A stretch of 64,000 bases of DNA from Microcoleus sp. AS-A8 (GCA_039962225.1 JAMPKV010000017.1:1-64000); one strand, 5' to 3'. Positions 8,418 to 18,573 are shown, counted from the stretch's first letter. Made by a program: numbers and translations. Notes: generated by a model from the letters alone, not told the origin.

Positions 8418-9845
8418 CTATGAATGCGACGGCGTCGTAGGCACTTGGTTTGGAGCCGTCAACGTCTGATCGGCTTCAACCCCTGCATCAGTCTTATCCT
8501 GCACGCGCTCAATTTTTGCTCCCAATTGCCGCAACTTCCCTTCTAAGTCATAGTAACCCCGATCTAAATGATGCAGGCGCTGAATCGTCGTTTTTCCATC
8601 AGCCGCTAGCGCAGCTATCACCAACGCAGCTGAGGCTCGTAAGTCTGTGGCAACAACAGGAGCACCGGATAGCATCGATACCCCTCTGATTAAGGCATGT
8701 TTCCCTTTCACACGAATATCTGCGCCCATGCGATTTAACTCAGCAACATGACCCAGACGATTCTCAAACACCGTTTCGGTAATCACGCTGTCCCCTTCAC
8801 TCTTGGTTAAGAGGGCCATAAACGGCGCTTGCATATCTGTCGGAAATCCTGGATAAGGCAAGGTTTCAATATCCGTTGCCCGGAGTCGGCCTGGAACAAG
8901 CCGTAGGCAATTGGGTCCCTCTGCAATTACCTTAGCCCCAATGTCTTGTAGCTTAGCAATCACAGCCGTGAGATGATCGGGCACAACGGGGGAGATGGTG
9001 ATTTCCGAGTGGGTAATGGCTCCAGCCACTAAAAAGGTTCCTGCCTCAATTCGATCAGGAATAATCGGGTAGTCCACCGAGTGTAAGTTGGGAACACCGG
9101 AAATCACAATGGTGTTTGTGCCAGCACCGCGAATCCTGGCTCCCATCGCTTTACAGAAATTCGCCAAATCTACCACTTCTGGCTCCTGGGCGGCATTTTC
9201 CAGCGTCGTTTCGCCTTCGGCTAAGGTTGCCGCCATCATCAGGGTTTCCGTGGCTCCTACGCTGGGGTAGTCCAGGTAAATTTTTGCCCCTTTTAACTTG
9301 GGGTTCCGTCCAGGGACATAGGCGTGAACCATTCCATGATCGATGTGTACCTCGGCTCCCATCGCTTGTAAGCCCCGGACATGGAGGTCTACGGGTCTAG
9401 CACCAATGGCACAACCGCCCGGTAACGGGACACGAGCCGCTCCCAATCGCGCTAGCACAGGACCAATTACAAAGAAGCTAGCTCGTAGCTGGCTGACCAA
9501 TTCGTAAGGCGCTTGGGACTGTTGGAGGTGACGAGCATCAATGTCGAGCGTGTCACCGTTACGTTCTATCTTCAGACCTAGAGCCGCTAGAATCTGGCTC
9601 ATCCGTGCCACATCTACCAGAGAGGGCACATTACGCAGTCGGCAATCATCAGGACAAAGTACAGCCCCTGCCATGATGGCCAAGGCCGAGTTTTTGGCTC
9701 CACTAATTTTGACCTGCCCGTGTAGGGAATTTCTGCCCCAAATCTGTAACACGGATTTGTCTTCTTCGGGTAAAGAGTGGCTATCTGTCAGGCTCAGAGA
9801 GTGATTGATGGGTCTATCCTCCAGAATCAGGGAATTCCTTGGCAT
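8418..9845 (-). CDS. murA: UDP-N-acetylglucosamine 1-carboxyvinyltransferase
   Basis: A 475-residue MurA that transfers enolpyruvate from PEP to UDP-GlcNAc, the first committed step of peptidoglycan synthesis. The two-domain EPSP-synthase fold starts at about residue 33 ([20 protein letters not shown]). The catalytic Cys is present at about residue 145 in [13 protein letters not shown], so it should be fosfomycin-sensitive as for other Cys-type enzymes. About 30 extra N-terminal and 25 extra C-terminal residues have no known role. The gene is alone on the minus strand with a 170-base leader before the divergent tRNA. Confidence 0.96.
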   Translation of the reverse strand: MPRNSLILEDRPINHSLSLTDSHSLPEEDKSVLQIWGRNSLHGQVKISGAKNSALAIMAGAVLCPDDCRLRNVPSLVDVARMSQILAALGLKIERNGDTLDIDARHLQQSQAPYELVSQLRASFFVIGPVLARLGAARVPLPGGCAIGARPVDLHVRGLQAMGAEVHIDHGMVHAYVPGRNPKLKGAKIYLDYPSVGATETLMMAATLAEGETTLENAAQEPEVVDLANFCKAMGARIRGAGTNTIVISGVPNLHSVDYPIIPDRIEAGTFLVAGAITHSEITISPVVPDHLTAVIAKLQDIGAKVIAEGPNCLRLVPGRLRATDIETLPYPGFPTDMQAPFMALLTKSEGDSVITETVFENRLGHVAELNRMGADIRVKGKHALIRGVSMLSGAPVVATDLRASAALVIAALAADGKTTIQRLHHLDRGYYDLEGKLRQLGAKIERVQDKTDAGVEADQTLTAPNQVPTTPSHS

Positions 9846-10019
9846 TTTTTAAAATTTGGTTCTGATTCTACCTGAAAGATTTTAAATGTCTACATAAAAA
9901 GCCAGCTTAATCGTCCACAAGTTTTGAATTTAACCCTATTCTTATTCCTTATCAGAAAAATTAGTTGACAAACTCTCACAAATGCAGCACTATAGGAAAC
10001 TGCGTGGAAAAAAGCGCAA

Positions 10020-10103
10020 GCGGAACTGGCGGAATTGGTAGACGCGCTAGATTCAGGTTCTAGTGTCTGCAAAGACTTCCGGGTTCAAGTCCCGGGTTCC
10101 GCA
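10020..10103 (+). tRNA. tRNA-Leu (CAG)
   Basis: An 84-base class II tRNA. Acceptor stem GCGGAAC pairs with GTTCCGC, followed by discriminator A. The anticodon stem CTAGA/TCTAG encloses loop TTCAGGT, giving anticodon CAG. A long variable arm and the T arm GGGTTCAAGTCCC are present. CCA is not encoded. Confidence 0.96.
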
Positions 10104-10181
10104 TCACAATTTTGAATGCAAAGATTTTAAATTTTGGATTGATCGCCCATCTAAAATCCAAGTTTAAAATCTAAAAATACG

Positions 10182-10985
10182 ATGCTGACCAGTCTTCAGA
10201 ATCCTCTCGTTAAGCAAATTAGGAAGCTGCACAATGCCAAGGGACGGCGAGAGCAGCAACTCTTTTTGTTAGAGGGAACTCACCTTTTAGAAGAAGCTTG
10301 TGCGGTAGGTTATCCCTTGGTTACGGTTTGCTTTACGCCAGAATGGCAAGAGCGTCATCAGCAACTTTGGCAAGATGCGGCTTCGCGATGTCAACGAGCC
10401 GAATTGGTGAGTCCGGAAGTCCTTAAGGCGCTCGCAACGACTGTTCAACCGGATGGGGTTGTGGCAACGGCACAGCGCTTTCTTACCTCTGATTCAGCGC
10501 CTCTCCCAGAGGTACCTCTCCTCACGGGTGTCGGTCTAGCTTTGGAGACGCTGCAAGATCCAGGCAACCTCGGAACGATCATTCGCACAGCCGCCGCCGC
10601 AGGTACCGATCGCTTGTGGTTGAGTACGGATAGTGTGGACGTGGACAATCCGAAAGTGTTGCGCTCTTCAGCAGGTCAGTGGTTCCGGCTTCCTGTGACA
10701 ATCAGCCCTGATTTGCAAGAGGTTGTTAGCCAATGTCAGGCTCAAGGAATACAAGTCGTCGCCACACTCCCGGATGCCACATTGAATTACTGGGACATCG
10801 ATTTGCGCGGCCCCACCCTAATTCTGCTAGGGAATGAGGCGGCTGGACTTAGAACTGACTTAGCCATCCAAGCGGATCGACAGGTCAAAATTCCGCTCAT
10901 GCCGGGAGTAGAGTCCTTAAATGTGGCGATCGCGGCCGCTTTGATGCTATATGAAGCCCAACGACAACGCCACAAGCAGGGTTGA
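10182..10985 (+). CDS. SpoU/TrmH-family RNA 2'-O-methyltransferase
   Basis: A 267-residue SPOUT methyltransferase. An N-terminal substrate-binding domain (NPLVKQIRKLHNAKGRREQQ, EGTHLLEEA) precedes the knot fold with motif 1 (DPGNLGTIIRTAAAAG), motif 2 (LILLGNEAAGL) and motif 3 (MPGVESLNVAIAAALMLYE). It should methylate a ribose 2'-OH in rRNA or tRNA using S-adenosylmethionine; the target cannot be read from sequence. The closest general class is the RlmB/TsnR-like 23S rRNA group. Start ATG at 10182 matches the conserved N-terminus. Confidence 0.9.
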   Translation: MLTSLQNPLVKQIRKLHNAKGRREQQLFLLEGTHLLEEACAVGYPLVTVCFTPEWQERHQQLWQDAASRCQRAELVSPEVLKALATTVQPDGVVATAQRFLTSDSAPLPEVPLLTGVGLALETLQDPGNLGTIIRTAAAAGTDRLWLSTDSVDVDNPKVLRSSAGQWFRLPVTISPDLQEVVSQCQAQGIQVVATLPDATLNYWDIDLRGPTLILLGNEAAGLRTDLAIQADRQVKIPLMPGVESLNVAIAAALMLYEAQRQRHKQG

Positions 10986-11036
10986 AGGTTGTTCTACCTA
11001 GCCCCTCCCAAGGCTGGGTGGGAAAGTTGGACTTGT

Positions 11037-11285
11037 CTATTCAGCCTCGTCATCCAACATTCCAGCTTGTGGTAGCTGTTTGTCCTCAAAAAAGGCAGCT
11101 AGATCAGCCGCCGCTTCTTCCCACAGATTGGAGTCATGCTGGTTTTGGCGAGAAAAGTCACCTTCTAACGGCAAATCAGATTCCGTGGCTTGAAGCTCTG
11201 GAGGTAAGATATTCTCTAACTGCTCCAACGATTCCCTAAAAGCTCTGTCCGCAAAGTTCCGTAGATTTGGCTGATGCTCTTGCAT
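11037..11285 (-). CDS. Conserved short acidic protein of unknown function
   Basis: An 82-residue protein starting at MQEHQPNLRNFADRAF; an upstream ATG at 11306 would add seven residues, but the internal Met fits a normal start better. It is acidic, probably helical, and ends in MLDDEAE. No known domain or motif was recognised. It is convergent with the methyltransferase gene to its left. Called real on amino-acid composition and its clear ends. Confidence 0.6.
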   Translation of the reverse strand: MQEHQPNLRNFADRAFRESLEQLENILPPELQATESDLPLEGDFSRQNQHDSNLWEEAAADLAAFFEDKQLPQAGMLDDEAE

Positions 11286-11306
11286 AATGATTGACTCCCA
11301 AAACAC

Positions 11307-11707
11307 CCTTTAATCGCAGAACAGCCGATGAAAACTTCTAAGATACATCATGATGCTTGGGGAAGTTTGAAGGCCATAATCAGGCAGGAAAAATTCTAAA
11401 GAATTACAGTAGGAACGATGCAGTCTGAAGGGTTTCCGACTTCCCGATTCCGAAAAAACTGACGACTGGGGACTGCAACCAAACAAAATTTTGTAACATC
11501 CTCCATGCCCAATTTGTTCATCCTCCAATTAGGGCAACGACCAACCACGCTATAAAATTTGGGATTTTAGTTGGGCGGAGAAACTCAAACCATAACTGCT
11601 GCTAGGGTTCCCGCTATGGCAGCCAGAGGAACGAGTGAATTAAACTAAATACTTGTGTTCATAGATTGCACAAGTTAAGAATAGGGAGGGCGATAGGCAT
11701 TACACAG
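11307..11707. other. Intergenic region upstream of lpdA
   Basis: About 400 bases with no convincing gene. It separates the divergent short acidic gene and lpdA and so should hold both promoters. A GGGAGGG stretch near 11684 lies 17 bases before the chosen lpdA start. Confidence 0.4.
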
Positions 11708-13147
11708 ATGAATGTGAGTCAAGAATTTGATTACGATTTGGTGATTATTGGAGCTGGTGTGGGCGGACATGGCGCGGCTTTACATGCCGTTAGCTGTGGA
11801 TTGAAAACCGCAATTATTGAAGCGGCACAGATGGGGGGTACCTGTGTCAATCGAGGCTGCATCCCATCAAAAGCGTTATTGGCCGCATCGGGGCGGGTGC
11901 GGGAGCTACGGAACGCCCACCACCTGAAGTCCTTGGGTATTCAGGTGGGCAGTGTGGAGTTTGATCGGCAAGCGATCTCCAGCCATGCGACCAATCTGGT
12001 GAGTAAAATTCGCGGCGATCTTACCAATAGCCTCAAACGTTTAGGTGTTGATATTATTCAGGGTTGGGGTAGGGTCGCTGGACAGCAAAAAGTCACCGTG
12101 GCTACAGACAGTGGCGAAAAAACCATTACAGCAAAAGATATTCTGCTATCCACAGGTTCCATTCCTTTCGTCCCTCCGGGGATAGAGATTGATGGCAAAA
12201 CGGTGTTTACCAGTGACGATGCCGTAAAGCTAGATTGGCTACCCGACTGGGTCGCCATTATTGGCAGTGGTTACATTGGTCTGGAGTTTGCTGATGTTTA
12301 CACGGCTCTAGGGTCTGAAATTACGATGATCGAAGCCCTCGACCAATTGATGCCGACCTTTGACCCGGATATTGCTAAATTGGCAACACGCATTCTGATC
12401 ACACCCCGTGATATTGAAACCCATGTGGGTGTGTTTGCCACAAAAGTGATTCCGGGTTCACCCGTGGTGATTGAACTGACGAACCCCAAAACCAAAGAAG
12501 TCGTGGATGTTCTGGAAGTGGATGCCTGCCTGGTGGCAACCGGTCGGATTCCAGCCACCAAAAATCTAGGACTAGACGCGGTGGGTGCCGAAACCGATCG
12601 CAGGGGCTTTATTCCGGTCAATGACACCATGGCAGTCCTGTCAGGAGGTGAGCCAGTGCCACACTTGTGGGCGATTGGCGATGCGACGGGTCAAATGATG
12701 CTGGCTCATGCCGCCTCCGCTCAAGGAATTGCGGCAGTCGAAAATATGTGTGGTCGTCACCGTACTGTAGACTATCGCAGCATCCCAGCCGCCGCCTTTA
12801 CTCATCCAGAAATTAGCTATGTGGGACTGACAGAACCCGCTGCTAAAGAACTGGGTGAGAAAGAGGGATTTGAGGTGGCTACGGTTCGGTCATACTTTAA
12901 GGGGAATTCTAAAGCGATCGCAGAAGGAGAAGCCGATGGTATAGCTAAAGTAATCTACCGTCCAGATACAGGCGAAGTCCTCGGTGTTCATATTTTGGGA
13001 CTCCACGCCTCTGATTTGATTCACGAGGCATCCAATGCAATCGCGCAGCGTCAGTCCGTTAACACTCTTGCCTACTTAGTCCATGCTCACCCCACCCTGT
13101 CGGAAGTGCTGGATGAAGCCTACAAACGAGCTGTGCTGAGTCATTAG
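11708..13147 (+). CDS. lpdA: Dihydrolipoyl dehydrogenase (E3)
   Basis: A 479-residue flavoprotein disulfide reductase that reoxidises dihydrolipoamide for pyruvate dehydrogenase and the glycine cleavage system. FAD motif [14 protein letters not shown], redox disulfide [16 protein letters not shown] motif [14 protein letters not shown] and the C-terminal HAHPTLSE with the catalytic His are all present. The frame is open from a TTG at 11666, but cyanobacterial relatives begin near [11 protein letters not shown] or the GTG two codons on, so ATG 11708 is chosen. The '[12 protein letters not shown]' text is typical of the plastid/cyanobacterial type. Confidence 0.93.
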   Translation: MNVSQEFDYDLVIIGAGVGGHGAALHAVSCGLKTAIIEAAQMGGTCVNRGCIPSKALLAASGRVRELRNAHHLKSLGIQVGSVEFDRQAISSHATNLVSKIRGDLTNSLKRLGVDIIQGWGRVAGQQKVTVATDSGEKTITAKDILLSTGSIPFVPPGIEIDGKTVFTSDDAVKLDWLPDWVAIIGSGYIGLEFADVYTALGSEITMIEALDQLMPTFDPDIAKLATRILITPRDIETHVGVFATKVIPGSPVVIELTNPKTKEVVDVLEVDACLVATGRIPATKNLGLDAVGAETDRRGFIPVNDTMAVLSGGEPVPHLWAIGDATGQMMLAHAASAQGIAAVENMCGRHRTVDYRSIPAAAFTHPEISYVGLTEPAAKELGEKEGFEVATVRSYFKGNSKAIAEGEADGIAKVIYRPDTGEVLGVHILGLHASDLIHEASNAIAQRQSVNTLAYLVHAHPTLSEVLDEAYKRAVLSH

Positions 13148-13177
13148 TCAGTTCAACGTTGTCAGTTGACCCAAAAC

Positions 13178-13205
13178 CAATGACTAATGACCAATGACCA
13201 ATGAC
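13178..13205. repeat. Heptameric tandem repeat (four units)
   Basis: Four units of 7 bases, CAATGAC or TAATGAC, directly before trpC. This is the short tandemly repeated repetitive type known from filamentous cyanobacteria. It occupies the untranslated space between lpdA and trpC. Confidence 0.85.
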
Positions 13206-13219
13206 CCCTAACCTAACTC

Positions 13220-14107
13220 ATGCAAATTCGCCGACGCCCACCTAGTCCCCCTGTTGACATCAGCATCATTCGTTATCAAGTTAAAGTCCCAGACGCTGAG
13301 CCACGCCATATCCTGGAAGAAATTGTCTGGCACAAAGAGGCGGAAGTTGACCAGATGCGAGAACGCCTGCCGTTGGTGGAATTGCGTAAGCAGGTGCAAA
13401 CCGCACCGGCTCCCCGTGACTTCCAAGCTGCCTTGCTCTGTGGTAAAACGCGTCCAGCCTTGATTGCTGAAGTCAAAAAGGCATCACCCAGTAAGGGAGT
13501 CATCCGTGAGGATTTTGATCCAGCCGCGATCGCTCAAGCCTACCACCAAGGCGGTGCAACGGCGATCTCTGTGCTCACGGATCAAAAATTCTTTCAGGGC
13601 AGTTGGGAAAATTTGAGTCAGGTTCGTGCTGCCATTGACCTACCAGTCTTATGTAAAGAGTTCATTATCTATCCTTATCAAATCTACCTCGCCCGCTGTT
13701 ATGGAGCCGATGCGGTTTTACTGATTGCCGCCATTCTGTCTGATCAAGACCTCCAGTACTTTGTCAAAATTGCTAAATCTTTGTCCATGACCCCCTTGAT
13801 TGAGGTTCATACTCTTCAAGAGTTAGACCGCGTGTTATCTCTAGATGGGGTTACCCTGGTGGGTATTAATAATCGCAACTTGGAAGACTTTTCGATCGAT
13901 CTGCAAACAACCTGCCATCTGCTAGAGGCGCGGAGTCATCAGCTCCAAGAGCGCGGTATAGCGGTTGTCAGCGAATCGGGACTTCATACAACCGCTGATT
14001 TGGAGCGAGTGGCCTGTGCGGGGGCGACTGCCGTTCTTATCGGTGAGTCATTGGTGAAACAACCTGACCCAGCTATTGCGATCGCCGATTTGTTTGCTAA
14101 GGCATGA
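13220..14107 (+). CDS. trpC: Indole-3-glycerol phosphate synthase
   Basis: A 295-residue TIM-barrel enzyme of tryptophan synthesis that closes CdRP to indole-glycerol phosphate. The signature [15 protein letters not shown] with the catalytic lysines is present, followed by [33 protein letters not shown] and SESGL. The first 30 or so residues ([16 protein letters not shown]) are an N-terminal extension seen in cyanobacterial members. The start follows a heptamer repeat, and no strong ribosome-binding site is visible. Confidence 0.95.
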   Translation: MQIRRRPPSPPVDISIIRYQVKVPDAEPRHILEEIVWHKEAEVDQMRERLPLVELRKQVQTAPAPRDFQAALLCGKTRPALIAEVKKASPSKGVIREDFDPAAIAQAYHQGGATAISVLTDQKFFQGSWENLSQVRAAIDLPVLCKEFIIYPYQIYLARCYGADAVLLIAAILSDQDLQYFVKIAKSLSMTPLIEVHTLQELDRVLSLDGVTLVGINNRNLEDFSIDLQTTCHLLEARSHQLQERGIAVVSESGLHTTADLERVACAGATAVLIGESLVKQPDPAIAIADLFAKA

Positions 14108-14255
14108 CTTGTACCCTAGGAATGCTTTTTCAATGGCGAGAACTCTCAGGGGCTTGTAGGCACGAGTGAGTTTCCGGCTCACCTCAAGCGCTAAGCGCCC
14201 CTAAGAGGATGTTTCGCTACCGCAGATTCGTCCATTTCGAGGTAAACCAGCTTTC

Positions 14256-14543
14256 ATGGAGCCAATCCCCCTTCCCTCTTATATCCATTACGAACTGCTT
14301 CTCCAACTTCTAGAGCGTCAAACTTCCTTTGCGGTGAGTCAAAAACCAGCCGTTCGAGAGCAAGTTCATCAATTAATCAGCACCCTCCGCAAAGCCTTGG
14401 CTCAGCAGAAGCAACTTGAACAAAGCTGTCAGCGAGCTAACATACCCGTTGAGTATCGCTGGTCTCTCAATAGCGCTAGCTTGGAGCCAGACCATTCTGC
14501 CGACGTTTTTCCCCTAGGTCAGAAACCTGAAGTTAGCAAGTGA
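14256..14543 (+). CDS. Conserved cyanobacterial protein, DUF5340-like
   Basis: A 95-residue protein beginning MEPIPLPSYIHYELLLQLLE, which matches my recollection of the cyanobacteria-only DUF5340 family. Predicted helical (residues 8-65), with a loose C-terminal tail. Function is unknown. It lies between trpC and the aminotransferase gene on the same strand with long gaps on both sides. Confidence 0.65.
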   Translation: MEPIPLPSYIHYELLLQLLERQTSFAVSQKPAVREQVHQLISTLRKALAQQKQLEQSCQRANIPVEYRWSLNSASLEPDHSADVFPLGQKPEVSK

Positions 14544-14966
14544 GTTCCTATCCAGTTGCATCTACATTTTAAGGCCGAGAAAAATCAGAGGGTGGGCGGG
14601 ATGCCCATCCCACCATCAAGAAATTTTCTCGTGGGCTAGGTATCCCGCTTACCCCGTGAAAGGTTGGTTGTGGCTGGTGAACACCCCCTGATACCCCATC
14701 TGTTTCGATAACTCCCTTATTCCCCAAAGGAGGGGGAGAGTGGAGGAGATTGTTTAGGCCCTTAAAAAAGGGGTCTACAATTCGGATTTGATATGAGCTA
14801 GCGCTCACAACAAACAATGACACTTATTTTTCTTAACTTTTGACTTTTTGACTTTCCCAAGAGATTCAAGGGTCAAATAAAGCCAAGAAAATCCCTTGCT
14901 TCCAGCACAGGCCAACCGATTGTGAGATCCTGGAGCAGGCGGAGCGAGAAGATGGAGAACTACCCA
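14544..14966. other. Intergenic region with several short repeats
   Basis: About 420 bases without a gene. It has an imperfect palindrome at about 14592-14615 (GGTGGG ... CCCACC), a hairpin near 14755-14777 (GGCCCTTAAAAAAGGGGTC) and a short TTTTGAC tandem near 14836-14855. All are of the dispersed intergenic kind; no protein or RNA gene was recognised. Confidence 0.5.
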
Positions 14967-16118
14967 ATGGACAACAAGCACATGCTGATGATTCCTGGGC
15001 CGACACCGGTACCAGAACAAGTGTTATTGGCCTTGGCTGGGCACCCAATCAGCCACCGTAGCGACGAATTTAGCGCCATTATGGCAGAGGTGACCCAAAA
15101 CCTCAAATGGCTGCACCAGACTGAGAATGATGTGTTGGTGTTGACGGCGAGTGGTACCGGTGCGATGGAAGCAGGGATTATTAACTTTTTAAGTCCCGGC
15201 GATCGCGTTTTGGTGGGATGTAACGGGAAATTTGGTGATCGCTGGGCGGATTTGTGTGCCGCCTTTGGCCTTGAAGTCGAAAAAATTACGGCTCAATGGG
15301 GTAAATCTTTAGATACGGAGCAGTTTAGAGAAAAACTAGCCGCCGACAGGGACAAGCAAATCAAAGCGGTGATCATCACCCATTCTGAAACCTCGACGGG
15401 TGTCCTCAACGACCTAGAAACCCTTAACCGTCATGTCAAAGAACATGGCGAAGCGCTGATAATTGTTGACGCGGTTACGAGCTTAGGTTCGGTTCATCTA
15501 CCGATTGATCGCTGGGGGCTTGATGTCGTGGCTTCGGGTTCCCAAAAGGGCTATATGACTCCCCCTGGATTGGCCTTTGTTTCGGTTAGCCCCAAAGCCT
15601 GGGAAGCTTATCAAACCGCTAAGTTGCCCCGTTTTTACCTAGATTTAGGGGTGTACAAAAAAGCGGCGGCGAATAATATTAATCCCTTTACTCCACCCGT
15701 CAACTTGGTTGTGGCGCTACAAGTGGCGCTGCGGATGATGCAAGCAGAAGGGTTAGATTCTATCTTCGCTCGTCATCAGCGTCTGATGAAGGCAACACGG
15801 GAAGCTCTGAAAGCTCTCTCGCTACCTCTGTTTGCGGCGGATGAGGTGGCGAGTCCAGCCATTACGGCTGTGGCACCTGTATCGGTTGACTCAGAACAAA
15901 TCAGATCTGTGATACAAAAGCGCTTTGATATTGCTCTGGCGGGGGGACAAGACCACCTTAAAGGAAAAATCTTCCGTATTGGTCACCTTGGCTTTGTGAG
16001 CGATCGCGACATTCTGTGCCTGATTGCGGCTCTCGAAAGCACTCTTCAAGAATTGGCCTATGAATCTTTCATGCCTGGAGTCGGTGTGGCAGCAGCAGCC
16101 AGAGTCATGAGTCATTAG
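14967..16118 (+). CDS. Class-V aminotransferase, alanine/serine-glyoxylate type
   Basis: A 383-residue PLP enzyme. It starts MDNKHMLMIPGPTPVPEQVL, and the substrate-binding TASGTGAMEAGI block, the VDAVTSLGS cofactor-binding Asp and the PLP lysine in SGSQKGYMTPPGL are intact. The frame is open further upstream, but this ATG has a GGAG nine bases before it and gives the family length. In cyanobacteria this enzyme is usually read as the photorespiratory glyoxylate aminotransferase or the small subunit of a soluble hydrogenase by old naming; the former is the better biochemical reading. Confidence 0.88.
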   Translation: MDNKHMLMIPGPTPVPEQVLLALAGHPISHRSDEFSAIMAEVTQNLKWLHQTENDVLVLTASGTGAMEAGIINFLSPGDRVLVGCNGKFGDRWADLCAAFGLEVEKITAQWGKSLDTEQFREKLAADRDKQIKAVIITHSETSTGVLNDLETLNRHVKEHGEALIIVDAVTSLGSVHLPIDRWGLDVVASGSQKGYMTPPGLAFVSVSPKAWEAYQTAKLPRFYLDLGVYKKAAANNINPFTPPVNLVVALQVALRMMQAEGLDSIFARHQRLMKATREALKALSLPLFAADEVASPAITAVAPVSVDSEQIRSVIQKRFDIALAGGQDHLKGKIFRIGHLGFVSDRDILCLIAALESTLQELAYESFMPGVGVAAAARVMSH

Positions 16119-16152
16119 AAATCCTCATGATTTATCACCTGGATTCATGACT

Positions 16153-16187
16153 AAAAGAGCGAGTCGCTCATTGACCCGCTCTTTTTT
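16153..16187 (+). terminator. Intrinsic terminator after the aminotransferase gene
   Basis: Stem AAAGAGCG pairs with CGCTCTTT, extended past an A-C mismatch by GTC/GAC, with loop GCTCATT and a run of T. It sits 34 bases after the stop codon. Confidence 0.9.
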
Positions 16188-16303
16188 ATATGGGATAAAT
16201 TGTGAAGGAAAACAAAATATTGAAAATTGCCTAGGAGTTAGGTTAACCCAAAGGCGTAAGCGCTTGGACATGATTCGTTTGCTCCTCGCCGATTGGTTCA
16301 GTC

Positions 16304-16495
16304 TCAGACTGTTTCCAGCCAGTCATAAATTCGGTCTAGCTGCTCAAGGGTTACTAAACCGTACTGCCAAAGAATCATCGGCAATGGGCCTGGGTCATGC
16401 TCACGATACCGTTGCGCGATCGCCAGCGAGTCTGTGGGAATGGCTAACTCTTCTTGAAGAAAGCGAAGAAATCGAGTATAGGTTGTAGGGGTCAT
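16304..16495 (-). CDS. Short cyanobacterial protein, DUF2949-like
   Basis: A 63-residue protein starting MTPTTYTRFLRFLQEELAIP, with the DPGPLPMILWQYGLVTLEQL block that I associate with the DUF2949 family. Predicted to be all helical. Function unknown. A start four codons upstream is possible but less likely. The overlapping plus-strand frame here is not considered real. Confidence 0.75.
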   Translation of the reverse strand: MTPTTYTRFLRFLQEELAIPTDSLAIAQRYREHDPGPLPMILWQYGLVTLEQLDRIYDWLETV

Positions 16496-16507
16496 AGTTG
16501 CTTTCAC

Positions 16508-17121
16508 CTCCTCTGGTCTGCTCTATTTTGGAATTAGAGGGTTGCATCCTGAAAGCTTCGGTAGCCAGTCTTCAATCCGTCCACCGTTTGCTGATTCTTG
16601 TTCTCTATGTTGAGGGTAAGAACCATTGTGACTTGTGTTCCAAATCACCAGCTATCAGAGATTTTCATCAGTTGAGTTTGTTTCTTACGCTGAGCGCCCT
16701 ACAAAATTTCGCTACTAAAAGCTATGCCCTTAGATAGGATAAGATCGTAAGTCGGTCAAGCCCGCTTTGCTGAACTGGATACTCAAAACCAAAACACGGC
16801 AACCTTAAGCCAAGTTTGCTTAATGATGATCTACTCCAGCGATTGAATTCAAGCCATCTGTAAAATGGCAGATTTCCCACCGGGTGTACGTTATTTGTTA
16901 AACTCTCCTCACACCATCCTGCCAACGGGAACCCCCTTGGCGACTCGTACACTCTTTCCTTCTCGGCTCAGCCTTTGGATAGCTCAAGCGCGATTAGGTT
17001 ATTAGTAGTCAATAATACCTAAAATTTTGACCACTGAAGTCTGCCTATGGAAAGAGTAGCTCATTTTCGCTACAAAACTATAAAATGTTCATGATTTTTT
17101 TTCAAGATTCTTAATAAGAAT
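16508..17121. other. Long gap without a recognised gene
   Basis: About 610 bases between two minus-strand genes. The one local structure is a 7-base inverted pair GTGTACG (16884-16890) and CGTACAC (16946-16952) enclosing CTCCTCACACC and a GCCAA/TTGGC hairpin (see findings). A 76-codon minus-strand frame here has no family resemblance and was not called. Confidence 0.4.
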
Positions 17122-17694
17122 TTAAGAAGTGGGTCGAGGGGTAGGGGGGTTATTGCTGTCCAGGAATTGAATGCTGACGCGATCGCCCACCTTTAAACCG
17201 AGTTCTGCCGCACGCCCCGCACGCAGTTCAATCACTTGGTCAATCAGGATCGTGTTTTGAGGGCCATAAGAGGGACAGGGGTCGGCCTTACAGGGGGGGA
17301 CATTGGCGACAATGGCTTTCACTTGCCCGTCTCGCAAAAAAATCATATCGAGGGGAATTTTAGTATTCTTCATCCAAAAGCTGGTCGGTTGCGGCGGGTC
17401 AAAGGGAAACAACATTCCCCGGTTATCCGCTAGAGACGTTCGATACATCAACCCCATTTGCTGCTGCTGGCGCGTCCGTGCCACTTCGAGTGAAATCCGC
17501 TGACCTCTGATCTCAGCTTGAGCAGAAATAGGTAACATTTGACCGGCATTTGTAGGTGACGAGGAGACGACTGGAGCAGGCGTTGGTTGTTGACTTAAGA
17601 GCCTCTCCTGCCCCGATTCGGCTGGCACGGATGAGGCACAGCTCATTAACAAAAGACTCAATACTATTCCTGATAAACCCATCTGACACTTCAT
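17122..17694 (-). CDS. DUF192-family secreted lipoprotein
   Basis: A 190-residue protein. From the chosen ATG it has a lipoprotein-like signal (hydrophobic GIVLSLLL followed by MSC), a Pro/Ser-rich linker to about residue 55 and then the DUF192 fold: LEVARTRQQQQMGLMYR, RGMLFPFDPPQPTSFWMKNT and IPLDMIFLRDG, then the ELRAGRAAELGLKVGDRV end. DUF192 proteins are small extracytoplasmic beta proteins without a defined role. An upstream in-frame ATG would put 17 charged residues before the signal and is less likely. Confidence 0.85.
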   Translation of the reverse strand: MKCQMGLSGIVLSLLLMSCASSVPAESGQERLLSQQPTPAPVVSSSPTNAGQMLPISAQAEIRGQRISLEVARTRQQQQMGLMYRTSLADNRGMLFPFDPPQPTSFWMKNTKIPLDMIFLRDGQVKAIVANVPPCKADPCPSYGPQNTILIDQVIELRAGRAAELGLKVGDRVSIQFLDSNNPPTPRPTS

Positions 17695-17877
17695 CAACGT
17701 CTTTCCGCTCAATATGCCATTTATTCTCAAAGGATGTTCACCCATCCGTCTCTGGTACGGAACACCCTTAATCGCTAAGTGAGCGCTGATCGGTTGGTAA
17801 TGTTCCCGACTCAGAGAGGTTGATGCTCAACAGCGAGAGCCGAGGAAAAGCCATTCCCCACTGCCATTCCCAACGCT

Positions 17878-18573
17878 CTACGACTCTCGCAATACATACC
17901 CGACGCCCCGCACAGTTTGAATCAAGCGCTTTTCGCCTTCATCTTCAATTTTGAGACGTAAATAACGAATGTAGACCTCAATCACATTCGACTCTCCCAT
18001 AAAATCGTAACCCCAAACATTTTCGAGAATTTGTTCGCGGGTTAAGACCTCGCGGGGATGCATCATTAAATATTTAAGGAGTTCAAACTCCTTCATGGTT
18101 AAGTCAATCGCCCGCCCTCCGCGCATCGCACGACGCGTTGTCAAATCTAAAACCAGTTCCCCAAATCTTAGCTGTTCCGTAGCATTTGTTTTCGGCTCTA
18201 GATACAGCCGCACCATCTGTAGAAAAGGTTCAGTGCGATAAGGTTTAAGGAAATAATCATCAGCTCCAGACTCCAGACAAGCCACCCGATCATCTACGGT
18301 GTCACGAGCCATCAGCAGGAGTATCGGCACGCGAGAGCCGGAACTTCTAATTTGAGTACACAATCTCAGTCCTGACTCGCCAGCAAGCGCTCGATCCACA
18401 ACAACCATAGCCGGTTGGAGTTCACAGGCTTGATGCCAGCCGCTACTAGCATCATGTGCAACGACAGTACAATATCCTGCTTCTTTCAAATCCAGGCTCA
18501 GTCGTTCAGCAAAAGCTTCGTCTGTTTCTACAACTAAGACACAGGGATTAGGGTCAAGGGTAGCAGAGTGCAT
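17878..18573 (-). CDS. nblR: OmpR-family response regulator, NblR-like, with an altered receiver
   Basis: A 231-residue regulator: receiver domain (about residues 10-120) and winged-helix DNA-binding domain with the near-invariant EVLTREQILENVWGYDF and VIEVYIRYLRLKIE blocks. NblR controls phycobilisome degradation and survival under nutrient or light stress; the name is inferred from overall resemblance. The phosphoacceptor Asp is present (VVVDRAL). However, the acidic pocket reads ETD where most receivers have two acidic residues in a row, and the switch Thr position reads LMARD instead of LTARD. An upstream TTG would add seven residues. Confidence 0.65.
   Translation of the reverse strand: MHSATLDPNPCVLVVETDEAFAERLSLDLKEAGYCTVVAHDASSGWHQACELQPAMVVVDRALAGESGLRLCTQIRSSGSRVPILLLMARDTVDDRVACLESGADDYFLKPYRTEPFLQMVRLYLEPKTNATEQLRFGELVLDLTTRRAMRGGRAIDLTMKEFELLKYLMMHPREVLTREQILENVWGYDFMGESNVIEVYIRYLRLKIEDEGEKRLIQTVRGVGYVLRES

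Noticed and set aside
13178-13205. Possible CRISPR repeats
   Set aside because: Units are 7 bases without spacers; no CRISPR array or cas gene was seen anywhere in the window.
16147-16488. 113-codon plus-strand frame
   Set aside because: Runs through the aminotransferase terminator and is antisense to the DUF2949-like gene.
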